The position numbers were made by a program, and so were the translations under genes. A model generated the notes under the pieces. That model saw only the letters and a list, made by a program, of their open reading frames with translations, was not told where the DNA came from and searched no databases. This document shows positions 9,501 to 18,400 of a stretch of DNA of 64,000 nucleotides, piece after piece; the stretch's first letter is position 1, and each line of letters begins with the position of its first letter. Source of the DNA: Pedobacter puniceum (GTDB taxonomy: Bacteria; Bacteroidota; Bacteroidia; Sphingobacteriales; Sphingobacteriaceae); NCBI RefSeq assembly GCF_009674685.1, contig NZ_WKJI01000002.1, positions 1 through 64,000 on the forward strand. The letters run 5' to 3'.

Positions 9501-10117
9501 TGAAACATATTCGCCATAGTAGTAACTAAAGAAGTATTCCAATTATTTAATGGTTGGTTAAAAGCAGAGGCACTTTGAAACAATGATTGCATATTAACTA
9601 CAGTACTAACATTCCAACCATTAAAATTACCTACATTAAGCAATGTACAGTTCAAAAACATGGCTGAAAGATTCATATTTGCTCCTAAAATTGGCGCATC
9701 AATAATAGATACTGAAGTTAAATTAGAACAACCAGAAAATGCATTCTGAAAAGATGACCAAGTGGAAGTACCCCATTGTACAACTTCAGTTAACTTCAAT
9801 CTATCACCTCCATTATTGAAATTTATGCGTGTTACATTGCTATATTCTATCTGATAAGATGTTGGGTTACCAATTATTTCGTTATTATTAATTGTTCTTG
9901 CCGCACTTACATTAGGAAAAGATGCTAAAGTAGTTGTACCAGTAATATCTTTAACTATTATATTTACATTTGTATTAGGCTGTGCTCCAGTAAGTGTAAA
10001 ACTATTACCTGTACCTAGTTGTGTATTTACTTTTATGATAAATTGAGCATAAGTATTTATGTTTACAAAACTTGTAAGCAACACAATTATACCAATGTAT
10101 TTAAGCCTACTTCTCAT
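6563..10117 (-). CDS. BspA-like surface protein with ~20 DUF285 repeats and a lectin-like C-terminal half
   Basis: The 1184-residue product starts with a signal peptide. About residues 140-660 hold some 20 repeats of about 25 residues with the pattern FNQPLxNWNTSxVTxMxxMF, which is the DUF285/BspA family leucine-rich-like repeat of surface adhesins. The remainder begins with WWLDADRNTQNG and includes IRFDGIDDVLQS. It resembles the concanavalin-like domain found in Bacteroidota secreted proteins that carry a type-B sorting domain. The expected C-terminal sorting domain is absent: the protein ends SYRQVMVNPAAISTNLQNRR. A separate gene carrying such a domain starts 6 bp downstream. The role is probably adhesion or matrix binding at the cell surface. 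No enzymatic motif is seen. Confidence 0.85.
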   Translation of the reverse strand: MRSRLKYIGIIVLLTSFVNINTYAQFIIKVNTQLGTGNSFTLTGAQPNTNVNIIVKDITGTTTLASFPNVSAARTINNNEIIGNPTSYQIEYSNVTRINFNNGGDRLKLTEVVQWGTSTWSSFQNAFSGCSNLTSVSIIDAPILGANMNLSAMFLNCTLLNVGNFNGWNVSTVVNMQSLFQSASAFNQPLNNWNTSLVTTMANMFQNASAFNQPLDNWNTSLVNTMANMFSGASSFNQNINVWNVGNVINMSGMFQNARNFNQPLNSWNTANVTNMSSMFSGAPYTPPATPTIIFNQDISSWNTSRVTNMSSMFSNNRFFNQPIGNWNTSLVTNMLSMFQSATAFNQPLGNWNTSLVTNMASMFQSAIAFDQPIGNWNTSLVTTMASMFSGASSFNQNIGSWNTANVTAMNNMFQSATVFNQSLNNWNTANVTAMNNMFQSATVFNQPLNNWNTANVTAMNNMFQSATAFNQPIGNWNTSKVTTMASMFLSAIAFDQPIGNWNTSLVTTMASMFNTASSFNQNIGSWDVRNVTTMAQMFNNAVNFNGPIGNWDTDNLNTFNAIFQGAINFNQPIGNWKTGKVTNFSSVFNNARAFNQNINSWDTGLATTMASMFQNAYAFNQPLDNWNTANVTNMQNMFLMAPTQGAFNQSLATFDISKVTTMAGMLNNTNMSVENYDQTLVVWASKPRLNGVQLGASGRGYCFSLPQRQSLITTNGWIITGDILACAPGGVSTNLSWWLDADRNTQNGNTPTNNGPIDFWGNRSLQATTPNSLAPPAVNANPMVVANSLNFNPVIRFDGIDDVLQSVATNSGYRSSTFPGQQTAYIVGRFNGGNQTLFSHQGTANPVVSSSITTSNVSYTNNGATIGFNYNNPLNDTQIKVISLSPPINATSAGTFLLNRNGLKTDSIFIPIGGLLLPNTTGIYRVGADAIGNNFAGDIAEMIFYRAPTNNLGDTINRRRILTYLAIKWGISLGANTAFNYESTGGTFVVWEGNTRFQNNIAGIGRDELTTLNQKQSQSINSGNQLIISLGEIAADNDSNTNNFNLDKQYLVWGDNNGSDVIRTPIAKPLRLGKRMQRLWRVQISNNFSQPVTVYYPTSALTNIFGNRSVFLVHSNVENFNSTQNISIPATGTQTINGIDYTSFRLTFPSISTPFFMSFAASYRQVMVNPAAISTNLQNRRIK
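8100..9650 (-). repeat. Tandem ~75-bp repeats encoding DUF285 units
   Basis: About 20 consecutive 75-bp units encode the FNQ..W..V..M..MF repeats. Most differ at several bases, but three neighbouring units around 8700-8925 are almost identical at DNA level (the VTAMNNMFQSATV/A units). That points to recent duplication or gene conversion within the gene. One unit near 9230-9280 carries an insertion (PYTPPATPTII) that breaks the period. Confidence 0.85.
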
Positions 10118-10190
10118 TTTAATTAATTTACTTATCTAGAAATTTTGATTCATTTGTATGATTAACTTTTTATGATGCTATAGTACTATA

Positions 10191-12941
10191 TTAATTTTTG
10201 GGTACTAAAACTATATTCATAAATGTTGATTCTGTTGGTGCAGCACTATTAACAGTGTAAGTTAATACACCATTAACATCAATACTAAGATTACTAAAAA
10301 TAGTAGTATCATAAAAAGTTATATAATAATAAAAATCAGTTGCAGCAGGTACAGTTGGAATAGCAGGTGGCGCACCTGGACTTATTACTAATGGATTATT
10401 AAACTGTTGATAGTATTCATTATATAAATTAATATTAAATGTACCTGCAGTTGTTATATCAATAGCAACAGAAGGCATATAAATATAATTTTTAGCTGCA
10501 GTAGAGTTAGCACTACTTAAAATGATAACATCACCATTAGCATTTACGCCTAAAGTAGCTCCTGCTGTAGAATTTACGGGGGAGGCACTGGTTAAATTGG
10601 TAAATCTTAATCCAGAATTTCCTATAGTACCCTCGCTAATTTCTAATTTATTATTAGGATTTGCAGTTCCTATACCTAAATTACCTGCACCTGTTAGGCT
10701 TAAGTTAAAACCTGCTTGGTCTACAGTAGTTGCACTGGTTAAGGTACCTCCTAAGGTAACGTTTCCATTTGTAGCAGTTAACCCATTATTTGCACTTACT
10801 AAAACGGCTACTGCTGGGCTATTGGCTACCCCATTTACTGTACTAACCAAGTTACCATTGGTGGCAGTTAGGGTATTGGTAAGCACCTGAGGTCCTGCCG
10901 GGCCTTGTGGGCCTGTTGCTCCTTGTAAAGATGCCAACCATTGTGCCTCTGTACCTACAAAACCGTTTGCTACTGCTGTTTGATAAGCTGAGCTTCCTGT
11001 TGCGCCTGCCGGGCCTTGTGGGCCTGTTGCTCCCTGTAATGATGCTAACCATTGTGCCTCAGTACCTACAAAACCGTTTGCTACTGCTGTTTGATAAGCT
11101 GAGCTTCCCGTTGCACCTGTTGGACCTTGTAGACCTTGTGGGCCTGCTGCACCCTGTAAAGATGCTAACCATTGTGCTTCCGTACCTACAAAACCGTTTG
11201 ATACAGCAACTTGATAGGCTGAACTTCCTGTTGCTCCTGTTGGACCTTGTGGGCCTGTTGCTCCTTGTAAAGATGCTAACCATTGTGCTTCCGTAGCTAC
11301 AAAACCGTTTGATACAGCAACTTGATAGGCTGAACTTCCTGTTGCTCCTGTTGGACCTTGTGGGCCTGTTGCTCCTTGTAAAGATGCTAACCATTGCGCC
11401 TCGGTACCTACAAAACCGTTTGATACTGCTGTTTGATAGGCTGAGCTTCCTGCTGGACCTTGTGGACCTGTTGCTCCTTGTAAAGATGCCAACCATTGCG
11501 CCTCGGTACCTACAAAACCATTTGTTACTGCTGTTTGGTAAGCCGAGCTTCCTGTTGCGCCGGTTGGACCTTGTAAAGATGCTAACCATTGTGCCTCGGT
11601 ACCTACAAAACCGTTTGTTACTGCTGTTTGATAGGCTGAGCTTCCTGTTGCGCCGGTTGGACCTTGTAAAGATGCTAACCATTGTGCCTCGGTACCTACA
11701 AAACCGTTTGTTACTGCTGTTTGATAGGCTGAGCTTCCTGTTGCGCCGGTTGGACCTTGTAAAGATGCTAACCATTGTGCCTCGGTACCTACAAAACCGT
11801 TTGTTACTGCTGTTTGATAGGCTGAGCTTCCTGCTGGACCTTGTGGACCTGTTGCTCCGGTTGGACCTTGTAAAGATGCTAACCATTGTGCCTCGGTACC
11901 CACAAAACCGTTTGTTACTGCTGTTTGATAGGCTGAGCTTCCTGCTGGACCTTGTGGACCTGTTGCTCCGGTTGGACCTTGTAAAGATGCTAACCATTGT
12001 GCCTCGGTACCTACAAAACCATTTGCTACTGCTGCTTGATAGGCTGAACTTCCTGCTGGACCTTGTGGACCTGTTGCCCCTTGTAAAGATGCCAACCATT
12101 GCGCCTCAGTACCTGCAAAACCATTTGCTACTGCTGCTTGATATGCTGAACTTCCGGTTGCGCCTGTTGGACCTTGTGGGCCTTGTATACCCTGTGGACC
12201 TTGTAAAGATGCTAACCATTGTGCTTCCGTTCCCACAAAACCATTTGCTACTGCTGCTTGATAGGCTGAACTTCCTGCTGGACCTTGTGGACCTGTTGCT
12301 CCTTGTAAAGATGCCAACCATTGCGCCTCGGTACCTACAAAACCATTTGCTACTGCTGTTTGATAAGCTGAGCTTCCTGCTGGACCTTGTGGGCCTACTG
12401 GACCACCCGCCGGACCTTGTGGACCAATTGGGCCTTGTGGGCCTTGCAATGAAGCTAACCATTGCGCCTCGGTACCAGTATAACCATTATTTACTGCTAT
12501 TTGAAAAGCTGACGGTCCCGGAGAACCTACTCCACCCCCAGCATATAAGGCATAAGGCACACTTAATAATTGTGCCGTACCAGCTAAAGAATAATTACTT
12601 CCATTATTTGGATCTACTTCAACTTTAATGTATTTAAGACCACTTGCCCAATTTATCGAAGAAAAACTACCTGTGGTGGTTAACGCCCCTGAACTTCCTA
12701 TCTGCACATTATAAAGTCCTAATAAATTGGTTGTAACCCCTCTTGTCTCGGTATATACACTGGTACCAGTTGCACTACCTTCTAATATAGAAATCCTAAG
12801 AGCAATAGCCCTGTTAACAATAGGAGTTCCATTTGCATTTCTAGCGGCTCCCTGATAATTAAATTGTTGAGGAACTTGAGCAAACAATAAACCTGCGTAC
12901 AGATTTAACAAGAGGGCAAAAATGAATACGATCTTCTTCAT
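10191..12941 (-). CDS. Collagen-like repeat surface protein (15 GxxGxx/AYQ...TEAQWLASLQG units)
   Basis: The 916-residue secreted protein has a signal peptide and an N-terminal domain starting VPQQFNYQGAARNANG (about residues 22-135) that occurs widely in Bacteroidota secreted proteins. Residues about 140-690 are 15 units in which a collagen-like Gly-X-Y stretch (GPQGP, GATG) alternates with SSAYQTAVANGFVGTEAQ followed by WLASLQG. A region with LGIGTANPNNKLEIS follows, the usual opening of a tail-fibre-like or C-terminal assembly domain. The last 90 residues are unassigned, with no T9SS sorting domain recognised. It is the first gene of the minus-strand surface operon, 73 bp before the BspA-like gene. 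The protein is probably a trimeric fibre; this is inferred from the repeats. No enzymatic role is suggested. Confidence 0.82.
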   Translation of the reverse strand: MKKIVFIFALLLNLYAGLLFAQVPQQFNYQGAARNANGTPIVNRAIALRISILEGSATGTSVYTETRGVTTNLLGLYNVQIGSSGALTTTGSFSSINWASGLKYIKVEVDPNNGSNYSLAGTAQLLSVPYALYAGGGVGSPGPSAFQIAVNNGYTGTEAQWLASLQGPQGPIGPQGPAGGPVGPQGPAGSSAYQTAVANGFVGTEAQWLASLQGATGPQGPAGSSAYQAAVANGFVGTEAQWLASLQGPQGIQGPQGPTGATGSSAYQAAVANGFAGTEAQWLASLQGATGPQGPAGSSAYQAAVANGFVGTEAQWLASLQGPTGATGPQGPAGSSAYQTAVTNGFVGTEAQWLASLQGPTGATGPQGPAGSSAYQTAVTNGFVGTEAQWLASLQGPTGATGSSAYQTAVTNGFVGTEAQWLASLQGPTGATGSSAYQTAVTNGFVGTEAQWLASLQGPTGATGSSAYQTAVTNGFVGTEAQWLASLQGATGPQGPAGSSAYQTAVSNGFVGTEAQWLASLQGATGPQGPTGATGSSAYQVAVSNGFVATEAQWLASLQGATGPQGPTGATGSSAYQVAVSNGFVGTEAQWLASLQGAAGPQGLQGPTGATGSSAYQTAVANGFVGTEAQWLASLQGATGPQGPAGATGSSAYQTAVANGFVGTEAQWLASLQGATGPQGPAGPQVLTNTLTATNGNLVSTVNGVANSPAVAVLVSANNGLTATNGNVTLGGTLTSATTVDQAGFNLSLTGAGNLGIGTANPNNKLEISEGTIGNSGLRFTNLTSASPVNSTAGATLGVNANGDVIILSSANSTAAKNYIYMPSVAIDITTAGTFNINLYNEYYQQFNNPLVISPGAPPAIPTVPAATDFYYYITFYDTTIFSNLSIDVNGVLTYTVNSAAPTESTFMNIVLVPKN
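10887..12520 (-). repeat. Tandem repeat array, 15 units of 93-120 bp
   Basis: Units alternate a collagen-like Gly-X-Y segment of variable length with a constant 25-codon block. Units at about 11540-11830 are 93 bp long and practically identical at DNA level, including third codon positions, which marks very recent expansion. Outer units have drifted. Unit length varies in multiples of 3 only, so all copies stay in frame. Confidence 0.9.
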
Positions 12942-12967
12942 GCTTTTTAAATGAAAGTAATTTTACA

Positions 12968-12975
12968 CAAAGTTA
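12968..12975 (-). promoter_or_regulatory. -7 box (TAACTTTG) for the surface-protein operon
   Basis: On the minus strand this reads TAACTTTG, fitting TAnnTTTG exactly, 26 bp before the ATG of the collagen-like gene. The implied leader is short (about 20 nt). The rest of the divergent spacer up to 13215 is very AT-rich. No clear box was found for the plus-strand RCC1 gene. Confidence 0.5.
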
Positions 12976-13215
12976 AAATCAGCCCCTAAACAGACTTTAC
13001 ATATTTTGGCTATTTATACAACTATTTAGACTTAAAAGAAAAATATTATTACGTTAATCATATATTTTACAACTAACGCAGTATTTATTAATCATTAAGC
13101 ATCAAATAAGATAAAATAGTTTAAAAATGAGTATAAATAGTTTTACATATAACCTAGTATATTAACCAGATTAGTAAAATATTTAAACATTCATTTATCC
13201 TCAATAAAATAACTT

Positions 13216-15096
13216 ATGAAAAGAAATTATCTTATAGCTTTACTATTGGCCGCACAATTCAATAATGCTTATAGCCAAAAGCTTTGGTCGCTTACCCGAT
13301 CACAAGCGTCTTATGCAAGTAATAATAATAACCATTTTTTGGTTTGGGGAGATAATGTAGAAGGGCAACTAGGCTTAGGAGATTGTATGGTACCAACTCC
13401 TGTAAATACAGGTACTAGCCAAAGTAGCGTATTAAATCATCCCTTTGCTGCTTTCTCTAATATATCATTTGCCGCGGTTGGCGAGACTTATGGTGCAGTT
13501 ATTACCCAAGATGGCAAATTATTTGTTATGGGATGGAACCCTTCTAGGCAATTAGGTTATTTAGCTTCAGAAGAACTCTCTAACACAGAAAATAAAATAA
13601 GAAGCCAAGCCTTTAATGTTGCTAATTGCGAGCCTAGTAGGATTTTACACCCAGCTGGCACTACAGGTTGGAAACAAGTAGCCGTTGGAGAACGTTATAT
13701 GGTAGCTATAGCATCTGACAACCAATTATACAGTTGGGGAAGAAATGTTTATGGTACTTTAGGAAGATTGAGCCCAACCCCAGGTAGTACTACAACAGAT
13801 CCTGCGGTTACTGCTATCCCTAATCCCATTGGTGTTACCAGTTGGAAACATATTTTTAGCGGCTATAACCATGTTTTAGCTATTGCCCAAAATGACAGAT
13901 TGTATGCCTGGGGGCACAATTATGCCGGACAACTTGGAACAGGAACCAGCACTAACAGCCCTGATGGTTTACTTTACGAAGTACCTTTACCAGCTGGTGC
14001 AACGGGCTGGAAATGGGCTAATGCCGATGGCGGTCAGCCTAATGGAGGTACTGATGATCTTGCAAGCGAATATTTAGATTTCTCTTTAGCTATTACCCTA
14101 GAAGGAAAATTGTATGCCTGGGGTGGTAATGAGGATCAAAATGATGCTATAACTGGCAAACTTGGAAATACCACTGTTGATAGACAGCTAAGCCCAGTAG
14201 AAATACCATTACCTGCCGGAGCGACTTCATGGGTTAAAGTTGTTGCAGGAGGAACACATGCTTTGGGTATTACCAATGATGGGAAACTTTATTCTTGGGG
14301 CTCTGGGAATGCCGTTGGAAGAGGTGCAGGAGGTCCGTTTGCTGTAGGTGAAGTATCCATGCCCACAGGTGTTACAGCTTGGCTTGATGTTGAGGCTGGA
14401 CTTAACCATACTTTAGCATTAGGTAATAATTATAAGCTTTATGGTTTTGGTAGCAATGCACAAAGTGCAATATTTAATAATGCCAATACACCAACTAATG
14501 CTAATGCGATTATTACAGATCTTACTCCTATTCCACTAGCTGTTAATCTATTTGATTTTAAAGCTCATGCTCATCATCAGCGAGAAGTACAGCTAAGCTG
14601 GCTAACCAAAGGCGAAAAAGACCATGCTTATTTTGAAATTGAGCATACTAATTCTATACAAGCAGCTAACTGGAAATTTCTGAAACGTATTGAAGGTGCT
14701 GGCAATTCTGAAACGGCTATTAATTATTCTTATACGCATACAAACCCTATAATAGGTAATAATTACTATCGATTAAAACAAGTAGACTTTGATGGCCATT
14801 CCAACTATAGCAATATCATCAGTATAGCCCTAAATGAAGCTGCTTCAATTAAATTATTCCCCAATCCAGCTACCACTGAAATTAATATGACATTAAATGC
14901 AAGTAAACCCATCCAGCAATTTGAAGTTTATATTTCTGATATATTAGGAAACATTGTTTACGAGGAAAAAGGAGTAAAAACTTTATATGATACCTCCACT
15001 TACAAAATTAATATTACAAACTTAAAGCCTGGTGTCTATTTTATTGAAATTAAATATCTAGACTATCATGAAAAGTTAAAATTCATCAAAGATTAA
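13216..15096 (+). CDS. RCC1-repeat secreted protein with T9SS type-A sorting domain
   Basis: The 626-residue protein has a signal peptide and then RCC1-type propeller repeats over about residues 30-440, with motifs such as LVWGDNVEGQLGLGD, LYSWGRNVYGTLG, LYAWGHNYAGQLGTG and LYSWGSGNAVGRG. After a linker come a fibronectin-like module typical of Bacteroidota T9SS proteins (ELSWLTKGEKDHAYFEIEH-like, here VQLSWLTKGEKDHAYFEIE) and a type-A sorting domain beginning IKLFPNPATTEINM and ending GVYFIEIKY. RCC1 folds in bacteria are mostly found in secreted binding proteins, and no catalytic motif is seen. It is divergent from the collagen-like gene and separated by 366 bp from the next gene, so it is probably its own transcription unit. 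Confidence 0.88.
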   Translation: MKRNYLIALLLAAQFNNAYSQKLWSLTRSQASYASNNNNHFLVWGDNVEGQLGLGDCMVPTPVNTGTSQSSVLNHPFAAFSNISFAAVGETYGAVITQDGKLFVMGWNPSRQLGYLASEELSNTENKIRSQAFNVANCEPSRILHPAGTTGWKQVAVGERYMVAIASDNQLYSWGRNVYGTLGRLSPTPGSTTTDPAVTAIPNPIGVTSWKHIFSGYNHVLAIAQNDRLYAWGHNYAGQLGTGTSTNSPDGLLYEVPLPAGATGWKWANADGGQPNGGTDDLASEYLDFSLAITLEGKLYAWGGNEDQNDAITGKLGNTTVDRQLSPVEIPLPAGATSWVKVVAGGTHALGITNDGKLYSWGSGNAVGRGAGGPFAVGEVSMPTGVTAWLDVEAGLNHTLALGNNYKLYGFGSNAQSAIFNNANTPTNANAIITDLTPIPLAVNLFDFKAHAHHQREVQLSWLTKGEKDHAYFEIEHTNSIQAANWKFLKRIEGAGNSETAINYSYTHTNPIIGNNYYRLKQVDFDGHSNYSNIISIALNEAASIKLFPNPATTEINMTLNASKPIQQFEVYISDILGNIVYEEKGVKTLYDTSTYKINITNLKPGVYFIEIKYLDYHEKLKFIKD

Positions 15097-15462
15097 AAAA
15101 ATGTATATCACTATGCTAAATCAGGATGGCACTATTAATATCATAAAATTTAGATTTTACAATTAATTAAAGTTTAAAAAAACGAAACTTGATAACTAAG
15201 TTTAAAAGTTTGCCGATATAGTTTAAAGAAACACTCCATAACAGATAGAATTTAGCGGATATAAAATTGAGGCTCGTATTAACGCTTATAAAAGTTCTAA
15301 GACTGACCTACCTTGAAAGATTATTCTACTTGTGTTTTGCGAAACCATAGTATTTTAAAGGTGAGTGATGGCAGGAGAATGTATGACAATCATAATTTTG
15401 ATTTAACCAATTAATTAAAGGTCTCTTCAAACAAGACCATAAATAAATCTAAAAATTAAATT
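15097..15462 (+). other. Intergenic region, no gene recognised
   Basis: The 366 bp are AT-rich with stops in all frames. A short hairpin (GGTCT at 15420-15424 with AGACC at 15434-15438) lies about 25 bp before the start of the first propeller gene, and the phrase AATTAATTAAAG occurs twice (near 15165 and 15409). The promoter of the propeller-sulfatase operon presumably lies here, but no clear TAnnTTTG box was found. Confidence 0.4.
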
Positions 15463-18400
15463 ATGATTAAAAGATTACTACTATGTGCTATTGTAGGATT
15501 ACAAACAATGGCCTATGCCCAACACTGGGAAATAAAACACCCAGGGCAAGGCGGGCAAGTACAAGACATTGTACTTGCTAAAGCAAAACCAGGAAGAATA
15601 TATGTTTTAAGTGATGTGGAAGGTCTTTACCGAAGTGAAGATTATGGCATTTCTTATAAAAGCATTTCAGAAGGCATTCATAACAGTATGTGTTTCACTT
15701 TAGCTTCTGACCCACAAAACGCTGCAAGAGTTTATTTAGGCACTATTAGAGGTGTTTTATACTCTGATAATGGAGGTGATACATGGAGTCCGATAACACA
15801 TACCATAAATTGGCAAGGCACCACCGGAACTGCTGCTCAAAGAGGTATGCCCGTAGCTACCATTACCGTAGACCCTACCAACTCTGATAATGTGTATTTT
15901 GCCAATTCATGGAAAATTAAAGATGGACTATCTGTATGGAGTGCTTTTGGTTTTAGCAATGCTTTTAATACCACCAATGCAGACCTTTACCATACAGGTA
16001 GAATTTGGGTATCCAGAAACAAAGGAACTACTTGGACAGAAGTAGTTTTTGAGCCCACATCAAACTACATGAATATACACTCTATTACAGTTAATCCAGC
16101 TAATCCGGCTCAAATTTTTGTTTCTGCACACACAGGTTTGTATGTATCTAACAATTATGGTGCAGCTGGTAGTTGGACTAAAATCAATACCCCAACAGGT
16201 GCCTTTTTTGGTAGAGGAATGGATATATCACCTGATGGTGCTTGGATTTACGCATGCTTTACCACAGAAAATTCTCCTATTGCTTGGAGACAAAGCGCAC
16301 CATCTGGCAGTAGAAACCCAGAAGCAACTTTATACGCCGCAAGAAATATAGGTACTTCTTTTACTTGGAATAATAGAGGTACTGGTTTAGGAGCATCCAG
16401 CGATGCAAACTCAAGAGAATATGCTTATCCAAAAGTAGACCCTCGCTCTACCTCAACCTCACATACTGTGTTACTTGGTACTGCAGTTGGCTCTTGTGGG
16501 TTATGGGAAAATACTTTCTCTATTTCTGGTTCAACTATATCCAATCCTGCTTGGACACAAATTTTATGGACAAGTGGCAAACAACAGGCAAATGGATTAG
16601 GAACATTTGCTTACAATCCAGGCTGGGATACTTATGATGTAACTGGCAGATATTACTCTTATACGCCAACCAACTGGCCTTCCAGAAATATTTGGACAAC
16701 AGGTAATCAAACCATGTTACAGGGTAACCCTGCAGCTAGTGGGTGGCCTGTAAGCGCTGCTAGCTGGAGCGAACGTTACAGTGAACAAATTAGCGTAACT
16801 AATAATTTCAGAACTTATAAACATAGAGGAACTGCGTCATCCATTAATTGGGATGTAGATGCCAGTGGAAATTACATGGTACAAGCCATGTCTGATAACG
16901 GTATTGCTGAAAGTGTGGATGGAGGAGAATCTTGGACAAGGTTAAATGGACCAGGAGTACCAAATGGGCAATCCTGCTATATTGTTAAGAATATAAGCCC
17001 TAAAGTTGTACTGGCTGGAGCTGGAACAGGTTTTTTAGGAGGTACTGGTACTGTAAATTTACATGCTTGTAAATTAGATAACGCCAACCTAACAGATTCT
17101 TGGATGACTAACATCAGCCGAGGAATATCTGGTGGTGTAAGTGATATTTCTTCTGATGCTGTAGACGGTAAAAAAGTATATGTAGCAACTTCCACAGGTC
17201 TGTTTTATATCAATAATATTTACGATTTATGGAACAATAGCAACAATTTCAGCAGTATTTTGTCTGGCGATATACAAAGGGTAATTGCTCATCCAACATT
17301 AGCAAACACCGTATATGTTTTAACCGGTAATACCATTAGAAAAGGTACATTCTCAAGCGGTTCTTGGTCATTTACATCCGCATTAGCAACTGGTGCCGCT
17401 GATTTTGCGGTTTGGCGACATAACTCCAGAACCTATATTGCTTATGTAACTGGGGTGGCGGCAAACCCTACTGCATCTGTTTCTGATGATGATGGGGCAT
17501 CTTTTAAGCAAGTATTTACTGCATCAACTCATTTACCAAGTCATGATTGGGAAGATTGGTTGTTTATTGGAAGTACAAAAAATATAACCCTTAAGGGGAT
17601 TGTTGGTTATCAAGACGCCTTCTATTTTGGCGCAGGCATGCGTAATAATCGTAAAGGAATGGGTTATATGAAGGGTTCTATAACAGGAACAGGAAGTGCT
17701 TTAGCAGTATCTTGGGCTGATTGGGCAACCGAAAACACAAATGGTTCTCATCACGAATTCCCTTGGACAGAAAGGGCTAGAATTGGAGATATCAATGGAA
17801 CACCTCACATTTTGACCGCAACACAAGGTAGTGGTACTTGGACTCGCTCTTTAAATCAAGTACCCAGCAATATTGCACCAACGGTAAGTATTACTTCGCC
17901 TAGTAACAATGCTAATTTCCAGAGCGGTACAAATATCACTTTAAATGCTAATGCTAATGACACTGATGGCACTATAACAAAAGTTGAGTTTTTTCAAGGA
18001 ACTACCAAATTAGGAGAGGATTTAAATAGCCCTTACACCTATCAATGGAATAATGTTGGAACCGGAACTTATCAAATAACGGCAAAAGCTACAGATAATA
18101 ATGGTGCTACAACCACATCTACACCTGTTAATATCACATTTAACCAACCAGCTTATAGGTATTTAAGACTAAGAGGTTTAAGTGCAGTAGAACTTGATAT
18201 TACTATACAAGATATTACTTGGTTAACAGGCACTACAGCACATCCGACAAACAAACTAACCTCCGATAACGGTACCGTAGTTGCTAATGTAGGAACCAAT
18301 GCTTGGAAAGCCTATGATACTGGCTTAACAACTGGATGGGCTATTGCACAAAATTTTCCTGCACAAATTACCATTGATTTAGGTAGTGGAAACGAAATCA

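Noticed and set aside
8100-9650. Variable repeats as a possible diversity-generating retroelement target
   Set aside because: No reverse transcriptase, template repeat or adenine-specific substitution pattern is present nearby.
10887-12520. Regularly spaced repeats resembling a CRISPR-like array
   Set aside because: Repeats are contiguous, coding, in frame and of varying length, with no unique spacers and no cas genes.
11059-12628. Long open frames on both strands across the collagen-like repeats (up to 439 codons on plus)
   Set aside because: They are out-of-frame readings of a repetitive gene: low-complexity Leu/Arg/Ser-rich products with no start context, while the minus-strand 916-residue frame has a signal peptide and clean domains.
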